Positions 7,786 through 18,299 of a stretch of DNA of 64,000 bases are shown here, one piece after another; the stretch's first letter is position 1; every line of letters starts with the position of its first letter. Below the pieces are notes generated by a model. The model was not told the origin of the DNA. It ran no database searches and saw only the letters and a list, made by a program, of their open reading frames with translations. This DNA is from Candidatus Blastococcus massiliensis AP3 (GTDB lineage: Bacteria; Actinomycetota; Actinomycetes; Mycobacteriales; Geodermatophilaceae), in NCBI RefSeq assembly GCF_000582785.1, contig NZ_HG931174.1, forward strand, positions 84,273 to 148,272, in the 5' to 3' direction. The translations under genes were made by a program, and so were the position numbers.

Positions 7786-9870
7786 GTGCCCTCCCGCGAC
7801 GACGCCGTCCCCCTCCCGGCCGACCGCTTCCTGAACCGGGAGCTGTCCTGGCTGGACTTCAACGCCCGCGTGCTGGAGCTGGCGGAGGACGACCGGCTGC
7901 CGCTCCTGGAGCGGGTGAAGTTCCTGGCGATCTTCGCGAGCAACCTCGACGAGTTCTACATGGTCCGCATCGCGGGGCTGAAGCGCCGGCAGAGCACGGG
8001 GCTGACGGTGCGCTCCCCCGACGGGCTCACCATCCGGGAGCAGCTGGAGCGGGTCACGGCCCGGACGCAGGAGCTGGTCCAGCGGCACTCCGACGTCTTC
8101 AACAAGGACGTGCTGCCGCGGCTCGAGGAGGCCGGTATCCGCATCGTCCACTGGGACGAGCTGGAGGAGGCCGCCGCGCTGAAGCTGCGGGAGTACTTCC
8201 GCGACCAGGTCTTCCCGGTGCTCACGCCGCTGGCGGTCGACCCGGCGCACCCCTTCCCGTACATCAGCGGGCTCTCGCTGAACCTCGCGGTGTCGGTGCG
8301 CGACCCGGACACCAACGCACCCCGCTTCGCCCGGCTCAAGGTGCCCAACAACGTGCCCCGCTTCGTGCCCGTGGCGATCGCCGGGTCGGTGGCGGACGGT
8401 GCGCCGTCGGCGGCCTTCCTGCCGCTCGAGGAGCTCATCGCCGCCCACCTGTCCCAGCTCTTCCCGGGCCTGGACGTGCTCGACCACCACTTCTTCCGTG
8501 TCACCCGGAACGCCGACCTGGAGGTCGAGGAGGACCGCGACGAGGACCTGCTCCAGGCGCTCGAGCGGGAGCTGGCCCGCCGCCGCTTCGGACCGGCGGT
8601 GCGGCTGGAGGTCGCCGAGCCGATGGACCCGCGGATCCTCGAGGTGCTCGTCTCCGAGCTGGAGGTGCAGCCCGACGACGTCGTGCACGTGCCCGGGTTG
8701 CTCGACCTCGCCTCGCTCATGGCCCTGTACGACCTGGACCGGCCCGAGCTCAAGGACGAGCCGTTCGTGCCGACCACCCATCCGCGGCTGAGCGAGGGCG
8801 AGACGCCCAAGAGCGTGTTCGCGACGCTGCGCGAGGGCGACGTCCTGGTCCACCACCCGTACCACTCGTTCGCGACCAGCGTGCAGCGCTTCATCGAGCA
8901 GGCCGCCGCCGATCCGAACGTGCTCGCGATCAAGCAGACGCTCTACCGGACCTCCGGTGACTCACCGATCGTCAACGCGCTCATCGAGGCGGCCGAGGCC
9001 GGCAAGCAGGTCGTCGTCCTGGTGGAGATCAAGGCCCGCTTCGACGAGGAGGCCAACATCAGCTGGGCCCGCTCGCTGGAGAGGGCCGGCTGCCACGTCG
9101 TCTACGGGCTGGTCGGCCTCAAGACCCACTGCAAGACGGCGCTGGTGGTGCGCCGGGAGCAGGGCGTCATCCGGCGCTACTGCCACATCGGCACGGGCAA
9201 CTACAACCCGAAGACCGCGCGCCTCTACGAGGACCTCGGCATCCTCACCGCCGACCCCCGGGTGGGCGCCGACCTCACCGACCTGTTCAACGTGCTCACC
9301 GGCTACTCGCGGCAGACCAACTACCGCACCCTCATGGTCGCCCCCCACGGCGTCCGGAACGGCCTGGTGGAGAAGATCCGCCGCGAGGTGCGGCACGCCG
9401 CCGAGGGCCGTCCGGCCGGCATCCGCATCAAGGTGAACTCGCTGGTCGACGAGAAGATCATCGACGCCCTGTACGAGGCCTCGCAGGCCGGCGTCCCCGT
9501 CGAGCTCTTCGTCCGCGGCATCTGCGCCCTGCGCCCCGGGGTGGAGGGGCTCTCGGAGAACATCCGTGTGCGCTCCGTCGTCGGCCGCTTCCTCGAGCAC
9601 AGCCGGGTGATCTCTTTCGTCAACGGCGGCGAGCGCGAGTGGTGGATCGGCAGCGCCGACCTCATGCACCGCAACCTCGACCGTCGCGTCGAGGTCCTGC
9701 TGCGCGTGTGCGACGACGTCGCCCGGAGGCAGCTGCACGAGGCGCTCGAGGCCGCGCTGGGCCCGGACGTGCGGTGCTGGGAGCTGCGCAGCGACGGGCA
9801 GTGGGAGCGGCTGGAAGGACGCGACTACCAGGCCGACCTGATGGACCGCATCCATGCCCTCGCCGGCTGA
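7786..9870 (+). CDS. ppk1: Polyphosphate kinase 1
   Basis: PPK1 polymerises the gamma-phosphate of ATP into inorganic polyphosphate, reversibly. The 694-residue product has the full four-domain layout: N domain starting [17 protein letters not shown], head domain, and two phospholipase-D-like C domains. [14 protein letters not shown] includes the autophosphorylated histidine; [23 protein letters not shown] and [10 protein letters not shown] are conserved active-site segments. GTG 7786 is taken as start because it lies just after the cofC stop and directly precedes the conserved N domain. mutT1 overlaps its 3' end by 17 bp. Links to stress and phosphate storage are known for the family. Confidence 0.97.
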   Translation: MPSRDDAVPLPADRFLNRELSWLDFNARVLELAEDDRLPLLERVKFLAIFASNLDEFYMVRIAGLKRRQSTGLTVRSPDGLTIREQLERVTARTQELVQRHSDVFNKDVLPRLEEAGIRIVHWDELEEAAALKLREYFRDQVFPVLTPLAVDPAHPFPYISGLSLNLAVSVRDPDTNAPRFARLKVPNNVPRFVPVAIAGSVADGAPSAAFLPLEELIAAHLSQLFPGLDVLDHHFFRVTRNADLEVEEDRDEDLLQALERELARRRFGPAVRLEVAEPMDPRILEVLVSELEVQPDDVVHVPGLLDLASLMALYDLDRPELKDEPFVPTTHPRLSEGETPKSVFATLREGDVLVHHPYHSFATSVQRFIEQAAADPNVLAIKQTLYRTSGDSPIVNALIEAAEAGKQVVVLVEIKARFDEEANISWARSLERAGCHVVYGLVGLKTHCKTALVVRREQGVIRRYCHIGTGNYNPKTARLYEDLGILTADPRVGADLTDLFNVLTGYSRQTNYRTLMVAPHGVRNGLVEKIRREVRHAAEGRPAGIRIKVNSLVDEKIIDALYEASQAGVPVELFVRGICALRPGVEGLSENIRVRSVVGRFLEHSRVISFVNGGEREWWIGSADLMHRNLDRRVEVLLRVCDDVARRQLHEALEAALGPDVRCWELRSDGQWERLEGRDYQADLMDRIHALAG

Positions 9871-10789
9871 GGGCAGGGAGATCGCGGCCGCCGGCGGAGT
9901 CGTGTGGCGGGCCGCGGGGTCCGGGATCGAGGAGTCCGGGATCGAGGTGGCGGTCGTGCACCGCGCCCGGTACGACGACTGGTCGCTGCCCAAGGGCAAG
10001 CTGGAGCCCGGCGAGCACGCCCTGCAGGCCGCCTGCCGCGAGATCGTCGAGGAGACCGGGCTCGCCGTCGTCCCCGGCCGCCGGAGTCTGACGACCCGGT
10101 ACGACGTCGAGGGCGTGCCGAAACGGGTGGACTACTGGCTGATGCGCTGCGCCGGAGGCACGTTCCTGCCCAACGACGAGTGCGACGAGCTGCGGTGGCT
10201 CTCCCCCGCCGACGCCGCCGCACTGGTCACCCACGAGCACGACCGGGAGGTGCTCGCCGACGCCGCGCGCACCGACCTGCCTCCCGAGGTGCGGCTGCTG
10301 CTGGTGCGGCACGGCAAGGCGGGCAGCAGCGACAGGTGGACCGGTCCGGACGGGGAGCGCCCCCTCACGGCCGCCGGCGAGGAGCAGGCCCGCCGGCTCG
10401 CCGACGTGCTGCCGCTGTTCGGGCCGGGCGCCGTCGTCAGTGCGACGCCGCTGCGCTGCCGGCAGACGGTGGCGCCGCTGGCCGGCCGGCTGGGGGGAAC
10501 GGTCGAGGAGCACCCCGAGTGGGGCGAGCCGGAGTTCGGCGGCGACCCGCAGCGCGCGCTGGAGACGGCGCTGCGGCTGCTCGACGGACCTGGCGTCACC
10601 GTGGTGTGCAGTCAGGGCGGGACGATCCCCACGGTCCTCCAGGCCCTCGGGGTGCACGGCCACGGCGTGCCGGGGCTGCTCCCGCCGGCCGCCAAGGGCA
10701 GCGTGTGGGCCCTGGGTGGCCGCCCGGGGGCGCTGGTGGCGGACTACTACCGCGACGTCGCGCCCCCGGATCCGTCAGGCGGCCGGTAG
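9854..10789 (+). CDS. mutT1: Two-domain NUDIX hydrolase plus histidine phosphatase (MutT1-like)
   Basis: The N-terminal half is a NUDIX hydrolase with a complete box at residues 48-70, starting GKLEPGE and ending REIVEETGL. The C-terminal half is a histidine-phosphatase (phosphoglycerate mutase-like) domain beginning [10 protein letters not shown], catalytic His153. Mycobacterial MutT1 (Rv2985) has the same fusion and location after ppk; it degrades 8-oxo-GTP/8-oxo-dGTP and diadenosine polyphosphates. The start ATG 9854 lies inside ppk, a 17-bp overlap. Its end overlaps leuD tail to tail by 15 bp, leaving no room for hupB, which occupies that position in M. tuberculosis. Confidence 0.93.
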   Translation: MPSPAEGREIAAAGGVVWRAAGSGIEESGIEVAVVHRARYDDWSLPKGKLEPGEHALQAACREIVEETGLAVVPGRRSLTTRYDVEGVPKRVDYWLMRCAGGTFLPNDECDELRWLSPADAAALVTHEHDREVLADAARTDLPPEVRLLLVRHGKAGSSDRWTGPDGERPLTAAGEEQARRLADVLPLFGPGAVVSATPLRCRQTVAPLAGRLGGTVEEHPEWGEPEFGGDPQRALETALRLLDGPGVTVVCSQGGTIPTVLQALGVHGHGVPGLLPPAAKGSVWALGGRPGALVADYYRDVAPPDPSGGR

Positions 10790-11374
10790 CGCGCGCGGCA
10801 GCCAGGCGGGGCGGTTCGTCTCGAACGCCTGGATGTCGTCGAGGTGCCGCTCGGTCAGGCCGACGTCGTCGAGCCCCTCGAGCAGCCGCCAGCGGATGTA
10901 GTCGTCGATCTCGAACGGCACGACGACGTCCGCGTAGCTCACCGTCTTCGACTGCAGGTCCACGGTCACCTGCGTGGCCGGGTCGGCCTCGATCGCCGTC
11001 CAGAGCCGCTCCACCTCGGCCTGCGGCAGCACGACGGTGAGCAGCCCGGCCTTGGTCGAGTTGTTGCGGAAGATGTCGGCGAACCGGGAGCTGATGACCA
11101 CCCGGAACCCGCCGTCGAGCAGCGCCCAGTTCGCGTGCTCGCGGGAGGAGCCGGTGCCGAAGTCGGGTCCGGCGACCAGGATCGAGGCGTCGGCGTACTC
11201 GGGCCGGTTGAGCACGAAGTCGGGCTCGTTGGTGCGCCACGCGACGAACAGGCCGTCCTCGAAGCCGGTGCGGGTGATCCGCTTGAGGTACTCGGCCGGG
11301 ATGATCTGGTCGGTGTCGACGTTGGTGCGGCGCAGCGGCGCGGCGTTGCCGGTGTGGGTGACGAAGGCGTCCAC
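10775..11374 (-). CDS. leuD: 3-isopropylmalate dehydratase small subunit
   Basis: LeuD completes the isopropylmalate isomerase with LeuC, converting 2- to 3-isopropylmalate in leucine synthesis. The same heterodimer type can also handle citramalate in the citramalate route to isoleucine. The protein (199 residues) has [14 protein letters not shown] near the N-terminus, [10 protein letters not shown], which forms the substrate-binding Ser/Arg loop, and [18 protein letters not shown]. It starts at GTG 11374, three bases after leuC ends, so the two are one operon read leftwards. The 3' end overlaps mutT1 by 15 bp. Confidence 0.97.
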   Translation of the reverse strand: MDAFVTHTGNAAPLRRTNVDTDQIIPAEYLKRITRTGFEDGLFVAWRTNEPDFVLNRPEYADASILVAGPDFGTGSSREHANWALLDGGFRVVISSRFADIFRNNSTKAGLLTVVLPQAEVERLWTAIEADPATQVTVDLQSKTVSYADVVVPFEIDDYIRWRLLEGLDDVGLTERHLDDIQAFETNRPAWLPRALPAA

Positions 11375-11377
11375 GAG

Positions 11378-12784
<1,407 letters not shown>

Positions 12785-12845
12785 GGTTCGTCCTCTCACC
12801 GGGGGTCGCCCGGTCCCGTCGCGCGGTTCTCGCACAGTGGTTGTG

Positions 12846-12860
12846 TCTCACTGTGTGAGA
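12846..12860. promoter_or_regulatory. Perfect palindrome TCTCAC-TGT-GTGAGA between leuC and iclR (probable operator)
   Basis: Six-base arms pair perfectly around a three-base spacer, midway in the 91-bp divergent leuC-iclR gap (62 bp from the leuC start, 16 bp from the iclR start). IclR-family regulators divergent from leuCD (LtbR of Corynebacterium, NdgR of Streptomyces) bind here and control leucine genes. The site would overlap the iclR promoter, suggesting autoregulation. Binding is inference. Confidence 0.6.
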
Positions 12861-12875
12861 TGCAAGTATTGCTGT

Positions 12876-13577
12876 GTGGGACAGCCTAACCCCGTTGCGG
12901 TTCTGGACAAAGCGGTCGCGATCCTCCGCGCGGTCGCCGACGAGCCGGCCACCCTCGCCGAGCTGGTCGCGCGCACCGGACTGCCCCGTGCCACGGCCCA
13001 CCGACTGGCCGTGGCGCTCGAGGGCCACCGGCTCGTCCGGCGCACCGACACCGGGACCTGGGCCCCCGGGCCGGCGCTCGCCGAGCTCGGCCGCGGCTCG
13101 GCCGACCTGGGCGACCTCGCGGGCCGGCACCTGGTGGCGCTGCGGGACGCGACGGGCGAGAGCGCCCAGTTCTACGTCCGTGACGGCGCCAGCAGGGTCT
13201 GCGTCGCCGCTGCCGAACGCACCAGCGGCCTGCGCGACACCGTCCCCGTCGGCGCACGACTGCCGATGACCGCGGGCTCCGCGGCCCACGCACTCCTCGC
13301 GTTCACGCCCGTCGACGAGGTCAACCGGCTGCTCCCGAACGCCAGCTTCACCGCCCGGACGCTGCTCGACGTCCGCCGCCGCGGGTGGGCGCACAGCATC
13401 GCCGAGCGCGAGGCCGGGGTCGCCTCCCTGTCGGCGCCGGTCCGCGACGGCGCGGGCTCCGTGCTGGGGGCGGTGTCCATCTCCGGCCCGGTCGAGCGGC
13501 TCGGCCGGCGGCCGGGCCCCGAGGTGGTCGGCGCCGTCCTCGACGCCGCCGCCGCCATCGCTCGCGCAGCTCGCTAG
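12876..13577 (+). CDS. IclR-family regulator (NdgR/LtbR-like), divergent from leuCD
   Basis: Residues 1-65 form a winged helix-turn-helix (AVLDKAVAILRAV, TLAELVARTGLPRATAHRLAVAL); the rest is the IclR effector domain with GARLPMTAGSAAHALLAF and REAGVASLSAPVRDGAGSVLGAVSISGP. The 233-residue length and position next to leuCD match Rv2989, NdgR and LtbR, which repress leuCD and related amino-acid genes. I chose GTG 12876; an ATG-free extension upstream would cover the palindrome and encode Cys-rich sequence with no family match. The likely effector is leucine or an intermediate, which the sequence cannot tell. Confidence 0.92.
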   Translation: MGQPNPVAVLDKAVAILRAVADEPATLAELVARTGLPRATAHRLAVALEGHRLVRRTDTGTWAPGPALAELGRGSADLGDLAGRHLVALRDATGESAQFYVRDGASRVCVAAAERTSGLRDTVPVGARLPMTAGSAAHALLAFTPVDEVNRLLPNASFTARTLLDVRRRGWAHSIAEREAGVASLSAPVRDGAGSVLGAVSISGPVERLGRRPGPEVVGAVLDAAAAIARAAR

Positions 13578-13588
13578 GGTCCGCTCGG

Positions 13589-14200
13589 CTACCGGCCCCC
13601 CACGGCCAGCAACGGCGCGAGGTAGCGGCGGACCTCCCCGGCCATGTCGACCGACTCACGGTCGTAGAGCCACTGGACCTGCAGGCCGTCCATGAGCGCC
13701 GCCAGAGCCCGCGCCGTCCCCGCGCGATCGACGTCCCGGCGGAGCAGGCCCGCCTCGGCAGCGCCGTCGAGCCGGGCCCGCAGCAGGGAGACCGTGCCCG
13801 CGTAACGCCTGACGAAGTACTCGTGCAACGGATGGTCCGGAGCTGTCGCCTCGGCCGACAGCACGACGTAGAGCCCGACCGACTCGGGATTGCGCTGGTT
13901 GTGCTCGACCAACGCCACCAACGCGGCCAGCGGGTCGAGCCCGGCCGCCACCGCCTCGACGGCCACCTTCCCCGACTGCTCGTCGTGCCAGTCGACCACG
14001 GCCTGGAGCAGGCGCTCCTTGCTCGGGTAGTGGTGCAGCAGGCCCGCCTGGCTGAGACCCGCGCGTTCGGCGACGTCCCGGAGGGAGCCCGTGCGGTAGC
14101 CGGACGCGGCGAAGACCTCCACCGCTGCGGTCACGATCCGCTGCCGTCGGCCCGCGGTCTTGGCGTACTCCCCGCGCGACGTGGTGGCGGGTCGCGTCAT
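13589..14200 (-). CDS. TetR-family transcriptional regulator
   Basis: The N-terminal TetR helix-turn-helix is clear: RIVTAAVEVFAASGYRTGSLRDVAERAGLSQAGLLHHYPSK is the usual spacing, with HHYPSKERLL closing the domain. The C-terminal ligand domain is unremarkable and ends LDGLQVQWLYD-like, as in many TetR_C members. The start is ATG 14200, giving 203 residues; an upstream GTG/ATG frame to 14242 is possible but runs into the shared promoter. It diverges from the GH3 beta-glucosidase, so it may control that gene, with a sugar-related inducer. That control is inference from position only. Confidence 0.88.
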   Translation of the reverse strand: MTRPATTSRGEYAKTAGRRQRIVTAAVEVFAASGYRTGSLRDVAERAGLSQAGLLHHYPSKERLLQAVVDWHDEQSGKVAVEAVAAGLDPLAALVALVEHNQRNPESVGLYVVLSAEATAPDHPLHEYFVRRYAGTVSLLRARLDGAAEAGLLRRDVDRAGTARALAALMDGLQVQWLYDRESVDMAGEVRRYLAPLLAVGGR

Positions 14201-14320
14201 GCCCCGGAGCTTAGGCGAGGGCGGGGAGGGAAAACCTAGCACCGGCTCGGTTTTGTCGTTACGTTGTGCGCTGGCTCACCCGGCCGGGTGCAGCGCACCA
14301 CCCCTGACGAGAGCGGGCCC

Positions 14321-16771
14321 ATGACGACCGACGCCGCCGCACCCGCGGACGCCCAGCTCACCGACGCCCTGGCTGCGCTCTCCCTCGAGGAGAAGGTGCG
14401 GCTGCTCACCGGGCGGGACTACTGGACCACCTGGCGCCTCGACACGATCGGCCTGCGCCGCATCCTCGTCTCCGACGGCCCCTCCGGCGTCCGCGGCGAG
14501 CTGTGGGACGAGCGGGACCCCTCGCTCAACCTGCCCTCGGCCACGGCGCTGGCCGCCGCCTGGGATCCCGGGCTCGCGCGCCGCTACGGCGCGGCGGCCG
14601 CCGTCGAGGCCCGGCGCAAGGGCGTCGACGTCGTGCTGGGCCCGACGATCAACCTGCACCGGTCACCTCTGGGCGGCCGGCACTTCGAGTGCTACAGCGA
14701 GGACCCGGTCCTCACCGCCGAGCTCGCCGCCGCCTACGTGACCGGGGTCCAGGACAACGGCGTCGGGGCGACCCCCAAGCACTACATCGCGAACGACTTC
14801 GAGACCGACCGCTTCACCGTCGACGTCCGCGCCGACGACCGCACACTCCGCGAGCTCTACCTGCTGGCGTTCGAGAAGGCGGTCGTCGAATCCCGGGCCT
14901 GGCTCGTCATGAGCTCCTACAACTCGATCAACGGCGCGACGGCCAGCGAGAACGCGCTGCTGGAGACGCCGTTGAACAGCGAGTGGGGGTTCGACGGCGT
15001 CGTCATCAGCGACTGGACCGGGGTCCGCAGCCTGGAGAGCGCGAAGGCGTCGCAGGACCTCGTCATGCCCGGCCCCCAGGGGCCGTGGGGCGAGGCGCTG
15101 GTCACCGCCGTCCGGGACGGCGAGATCGACGAGGGCGACGTCGACCGCAAGGTGCTGCGCATCCTGCGGCTCGCGCAGCGCGTCGGGGCCCTGCCCGGCA
15201 CCTCACCGGCCGAGCCGGTCCTGGTCGAGGACGGTCCGGCCCTGGCCCGCGAGGCCGCCACGGAGGGCACCGTCCTGCTGGAGAACCGGGGCGAGCTGCC
15301 TTGGGACCCCACGGCCCTGCGGTCCGTCGCCGTCATCGGCAACAACGCCTCCGCGGCGCGCACCCAGGGCGGCGGCAGCGCGACCGTCGTGCCCGAGTAC
15401 ACGGTCTCCCCGCTGGACGGGCTCCGCGCCGCCCTGCCCGGCGTCGAGGTGAGCTACTCCGTCGGCGCGGTGGTGCAGCAGGGCGTCGCCGAGCTGCCGC
15501 TGCGCGAGCTCACCAACCCCGTCACCGGCTCCCCCGGCCTGCGTGCGCGCTTCCTCGCCGAGGACGGCGCCGAGCTGCTCGCCGAGGACCGGCGCTCCAG
15601 CAACCTCGTCTACTTCGGCGGTGACGTCCCCATCGAGGAGGCGGCGGAGTTCGAGCTGTCCACCCGGCTGACCCCCACGGACAGCGGCGCCGTCCGGCTG
15701 GGCTACGCCCTGGTCGGCACCGCCCGGTTGTACGTCGACGGCGAGCTGCTCGTCGAGCAGCGCCTCCGCCCGGACGGGACGAATCTGGGTGCCTCCTTCA
15801 TGGACCCGCCGACGGCGTCGGCCGAGGTGCGGCTCACCGCGGGGAAGCCGCTCGACATCCGGCTGGTCTACGACCTGCGGCGCCGCCGCGGTCCCGCCGC
15901 ACGGGCCATGTCGCTGCGCCTCGGCACCGAGCCGGCCGACGTCGACGCGGACGCACTGATCGCCGAGGCCGCTGCCTCCGCCGCGGCGGCCGACGTGGCA
16001 CTGGTCGTCGTCGGCACGAACTCGGTCGTCGAGTCAGAGGGCTACGACCGGACGACGCTGGCCCTGCCCGGGCGGCAGGACGACCTCGTCCGGGCCGTCG
16101 TCGCTGCCAACCCGCGCACGGTGGTGCTGGTGAACGCGGGCGCCCCGGTGCTCCTGCCGTGGCGCCACGACGTCGCCGCCGTGCTGGTGGGCTGGTTCGG
16201 CGGACAGGAGTTCGGCACCGCGGTCGCCGACGTCCTGCTGGGCGCGGCGGAGCCCGGCGGGCGGCTGCCGACCACCTGGCCGGCCCAGGAGGCCGACGTC
16301 CCGGTGCTCTCCTGCACCCCGGTCGACGGGGCCCTGGAGTACGCGGAGGGCATCCACATCGGCTACCGGGCCTGGCTGAGACAGGAGGCCCCACCCGCGT
16401 ACTGGTTCGGCAGCGGCCGCGGCTACACGCGGATCGACCTCACCGGCATCGACGCGCCCACCGAGGCACGCCCCGGCGACGTCGTGACGGTGACCGCCGA
16501 GGTGGCCAACCGCGGCGACCGCGACGGCAAGCAGGTCGTGCAGGTCTACGCCGAACGTGCGGGGTCCGCCGTCGACCGGCCGGTGCGCTGGCTGGTCGGC
16601 TCCGCCCCGGTGCGGGTGCCGGCGGGCGGGACGGCGCGGGTGGACGTCGCCGTCGCGACCCGGTACCTGGCGCACTGGGCCGACGGCTGGCGGTACGAGC
16701 CGGGCGCCTACCGGCTGCGGGTCGGCACCAGCGCCGTCGACCTGCCGTTCGAGACGCCCCTGACGCTGTAG
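14321..16771 (+). CDS. Glycoside hydrolase family 3 beta-glucosidase with PA14-like insert
   Basis: Retaining exo-acting hydrolase that removes beta-linked glucose (or similar) residues. Domains in order: GH3 N-terminal barrel (about 20-300) with SDGPSGVRG, the conserved KHYIANDFE (Lys-His) and nucleophile Asp231 in GVVISDWTG; GH3 C-domain split by a PA14-like beta module (about 400-535, LRARFLAEDG to VRLTAGKPLDIRL); the rest of the C-domain with GTNSVVESEGYDRTTLALPG; and a C-terminal fibronectin-III-like domain. No signal peptide is seen, so it probably acts in the cytoplasm on imported oligosaccharides. Start ATG 14321 follows a GAGAGCGGG stretch. No transporter lies nearby. Confidence 0.92.
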   Translation: MTTDAAAPADAQLTDALAALSLEEKVRLLTGRDYWTTWRLDTIGLRRILVSDGPSGVRGELWDERDPSLNLPSATALAAAWDPGLARRYGAAAAVEARRKGVDVVLGPTINLHRSPLGGRHFECYSEDPVLTAELAAAYVTGVQDNGVGATPKHYIANDFETDRFTVDVRADDRTLRELYLLAFEKAVVESRAWLVMSSYNSINGATASENALLETPLNSEWGFDGVVISDWTGVRSLESAKASQDLVMPGPQGPWGEALVTAVRDGEIDEGDVDRKVLRILRLAQRVGALPGTSPAEPVLVEDGPALAREAATEGTVLLENRGELPWDPTALRSVAVIGNNASAARTQGGGSATVVPEYTVSPLDGLRAALPGVEVSYSVGAVVQQGVAELPLRELTNPVTGSPGLRARFLAEDGAELLAEDRRSSNLVYFGGDVPIEEAAEFELSTRLTPTDSGAVRLGYALVGTARLYVDGELLVEQRLRPDGTNLGASFMDPPTASAEVRLTAGKPLDIRLVYDLRRRRGPAARAMSLRLGTEPADVDADALIAEAAASAAAADVALVVVGTNSVVESEGYDRTTLALPGRQDDLVRAVVAANPRTVVLVNAGAPVLLPWRHDVAAVLVGWFGGQEFGTAVADVLLGAAEPGGRLPTTWPAQEADVPVLSCTPVDGALEYAEGIHIGYRAWLRQEAPPAYWFGSGRGYTRIDLTGIDAPTEARPGDVVTVTAEVANRGDRDGKQVVQVYAERAGSAVDRPVRWLVGSAPVRVPAGGTARVDVAVATRYLAHWADGWRYEPGAYRLRVGTSAVDLPFETPLTL

Positions 16772-16787
16772 CCCGGGCCGGAACGCC

Positions 16788-16821
16788 GCGAGCCCCCGAC
16801 CGGTACCGGTCGGGGGCTCGC
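16788..16821. terminator. 34-bp perfect palindrome, probable bidirectional terminator
   Basis: The 17-bp arms GCGAGCCCCCGACCGGT and its reverse complement meet with no spacer; the RNA would fold with a small central loop. It lies 17 bp after the GH3 stop and directly downstream of the first tRNA-Glu (minus strand), so it can end both transcripts. There is no U tract, as is usual in actinobacteria. Confidence 0.75.
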
Positions 16822-16830
16822 GCTGCGCTG

Positions 16831-16903
16831 TAGCCCCGAAGGGATTCGAACCCTCGCTACCGCCGTGAGAGGGCGGCGTCCTAGGCCGCTAGACGACGGG
16901 GCC
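16831..16903 (-). tRNA. tRNA-Glu (CTC anticodon), copy 1
   Basis: The reverse strand folds into a full 73-nt cloverleaf: acceptor GGCCCCG paired with CGGGGCT (G-U at position 1), anticodon stem CCGCC/GGCGG around loop CTCTCAC with anticodon CTC, and a T-loop GGTTCGAATCC. CCA is not encoded. It differs from the second copy at one D-loop base (T here, C there). Confidence 0.95.
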
Positions 16904-16948
16904 GTGCTGCACCCCGATTCTGCCATGCCGCGGTGGCCCGACCGGTGC

Positions 16949-16977
16949 GGGGTCGATCACACGGGGGTCGATCACAC
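16949..16977. repeat. Short tandem repeat between the tRNA-Glu copies
   Basis: GGGGTCGATCACAC occurs at 16949-16962 and again at 16964-16977, a 15-bp period. It lies upstream of tRNA-Glu copy 1 (minus strand), i.e. where its promoter should be. No function is evident. Confidence 0.7.
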
Positions 16978-17003
16978 GGGTCGACCACAGGCAGGGGAAC
17001 GGC

Positions 17004-17037
17004 GAGAGCCCCCGACCGGACTCGGTCGGGGGCTCTC
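17004..17037 (-). terminator. Intrinsic-type terminator after tRNA-Glu copy 2
   Basis: Arms GAGAGCCCCCGACCG and CGGTCGGGGGCTCTC (15 bp, perfect) flank the loop GACT, six bases beyond the tRNA 3' end. The core GAGCCCCCGACCG-type stem resembles the palindrome after copy 1, so tRNA plus terminator seem to have been duplicated together. Confidence 0.8.
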
Positions 17038-17043
17038 GATGCG

Positions 17044-17116
17044 TAGCCCCGAAGGGATTCGAACCCTCGCTACCGCCGTGAGAGGGCGGCGTCCTGGGCC
17101 GCTAGACGACGGGGCC
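17044..17116 (-). tRNA. tRNA-Glu (CTC anticodon), copy 2
   Basis: Identical to copy 1 except one D-loop base. Same acceptor stem, CTC anticodon and T-arm, 73 nt, CCA not encoded. The spacing of about 213 bp between copies and the shared downstream terminator suggest tandem duplication. Confidence 0.95.
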
Positions 17117-17173
17117 GTGCTGTCTTGCTCGGAGGAGCTGGCACAGCTTCGGAGAAGCCATGCCATTGCCTCG

Positions 17174-17245
17174 CTGGGGTACCAGGACTCGAACCTAGAC
17201 TAACGGAACCAGAAACCGTCGGGCTGCCAATTACCCCATACCCCA
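17174..17245 (-). tRNA. tRNA-Gln (CTG anticodon)
   Basis: The reverse strand gives a 72-nt cloverleaf: acceptor TGGGGTA pairs perfectly with TACCCCA, discriminator base G, anticodon CTG in loop context TTCTGGTT, and T-loop GGTTCGAGTCC. CCA is not encoded. It is upstream of the two tRNA-Glu genes on the same strand, and 10 bp downstream of the CPBP gene stop. Confidence 0.95.
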
Positions 17246-17255
17246 TGGGCCGTTC

Positions 17256-18299
17256 TCACGGCGCCGCAGAAGACGATACCCGACGCACCGGACGGTGGTC
17301 GGACCCCCCTGTGCTCCGCGCGCCACCGCGTGCCACGAGAGCGAGGAAACCCGCCAGTCCTGCGGCCCCGAGGAGAGCGAACACCTCACCCGGGCCGGAG
17401 GGCGTCAGGGCCGGCACGGCCTCCTCCCCCAGGCCCGCACCCAGGAGGAGGACGACCACCCCGCAGACCGCGTGCAGCGCGATCGCCGCCTCGAGGCCGC
17501 CGGTGAGCGCCACGGCGGCCGAGGCGGCCAGCCCGAGGGCCACCCGGCCGAGGAAGACGGTCAGATCGTCGGTCCCGTACAGCGCTGCCCACAGCAGCGC
17601 GCTGAGGACGGCGGCGACGACCGCGCCCGTGCGCGGACGGCCGATCCACCCGGCCACCGCCTGGCTCAGGTAGCCGCGGAACAGGACCTCCTCCGCGGCG
17701 GCGCGCAGCGGCACGGTGAGCAGGCCCACCAGCAGCACCCAGGCCAGGTCCGGCACCGGACCGGTGACGTCGCGGTCGGCGAGGAGGACGGCGCCGCCGG
17801 TGGCCAGCGCCACGCCGACCCCGGCGGTGAGGAGGGCGACGAGGCCCAGCCGTCGCAGGAGCGGCCACCGGAGCCGGCCCGCGACGGACAGCCCGGGTCC
17901 CGGACCGACCCCGTGCACCACCGGCCAGGCCAGGACGACGGCGGGCAGCGCGACGGCGAGCAGCAGGTTCGCGACCAGGAGGCCGCGCCAGGTGAGCGGC
18001 ACGGCGTCGAGGTCCGCGCCCACGCCGAACAGCAGGTCGACGATCCGGGTCAGGATCAGCCCGATCCCGAGCAGGAACGCGATCAGCAGCAGCCCCGCGA
18101 CGGGACGCCACCACGCCCATGGGCCGTCGCGCATCGCCAGCAGGTACGACGGCGGTCGCTCCGGCTGCGGGTCCGGCGCGGCGTCGTCCTCCTGCGTCAG
18201 CGCCGGCGCGGGCACGTCCGACGACGGCCGCAGCGTGGGCGGCGGCCCGGTGTAGGGCGCCTGCTCCTCCTCCCGCTCCTCCGGCGCCGCGGCGGTCAT
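17256..18299 (-). CDS. CPBP-family (CAAX protease/bacteriocin-processing) membrane protein with altered motifs
   Basis: A 347-residue protein with a Pro/Glu-rich cytoplasmic N-terminus (1-55) and about eight membrane segments. Motif 1 of the CPBP/Abi family, EEVLFRG, is intact at residues 203-209. Motif 2 normally supplies a metal-binding His (FxxxH), but here reads LLWAALYG with Tyr241 in that place. Motif 3 (normally HxxxN) reads HAVCG, His276 with Gly for Asn. Proteolytic activity is therefore doubtful. The ATG at 18299 overlaps the gltX stop as ATGA, so it is co-translated with glutamyl-tRNA synthetase and directly precedes the tRNA-Gln/Glu cluster on the same strand. Function unknown. 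Confidence 0.8.
   Translation of the reverse strand: MTAAAPEEREEEQAPYTGPPPTLRPSSDVPAPALTQEDDAAPDPQPERPPSYLLAMRDGPWAWWRPVAGLLLIAFLLGIGLILTRIVDLLFGVGADLDAVPLTWRGLLVANLLLAVALPAVVLAWPVVHGVGPGPGLSVAGRLRWPLLRRLGLVALLTAGVGVALATGGAVLLADRDVTGPVPDLAWVLLVGLLTVPLRAAAEEVLFRGYLSQAVAGWIGRPRTGAVVAAVLSALLWAALYGTDDLTVFLGRVALGLAASAAVALTGGLEAAIALHAVCGVVVLLLGAGLGEEAVPALTPSGPGEVFALLGAAGLAGFLALVARGGARSTGGSDHRPVRRVSSSAAP

Noticed and set aside
12837-12875. Longer N-terminus for the IclR regulator, Cys-rich
   Set aside because: It would translate the palindrome; the IclR winged helix begins right after GTG 12876.
16831-17245. tRNA cluster as an integration (att) site
   Set aside because: No partial tRNA copy of the kind left by integration is seen; the repeats are whole-gene duplications.
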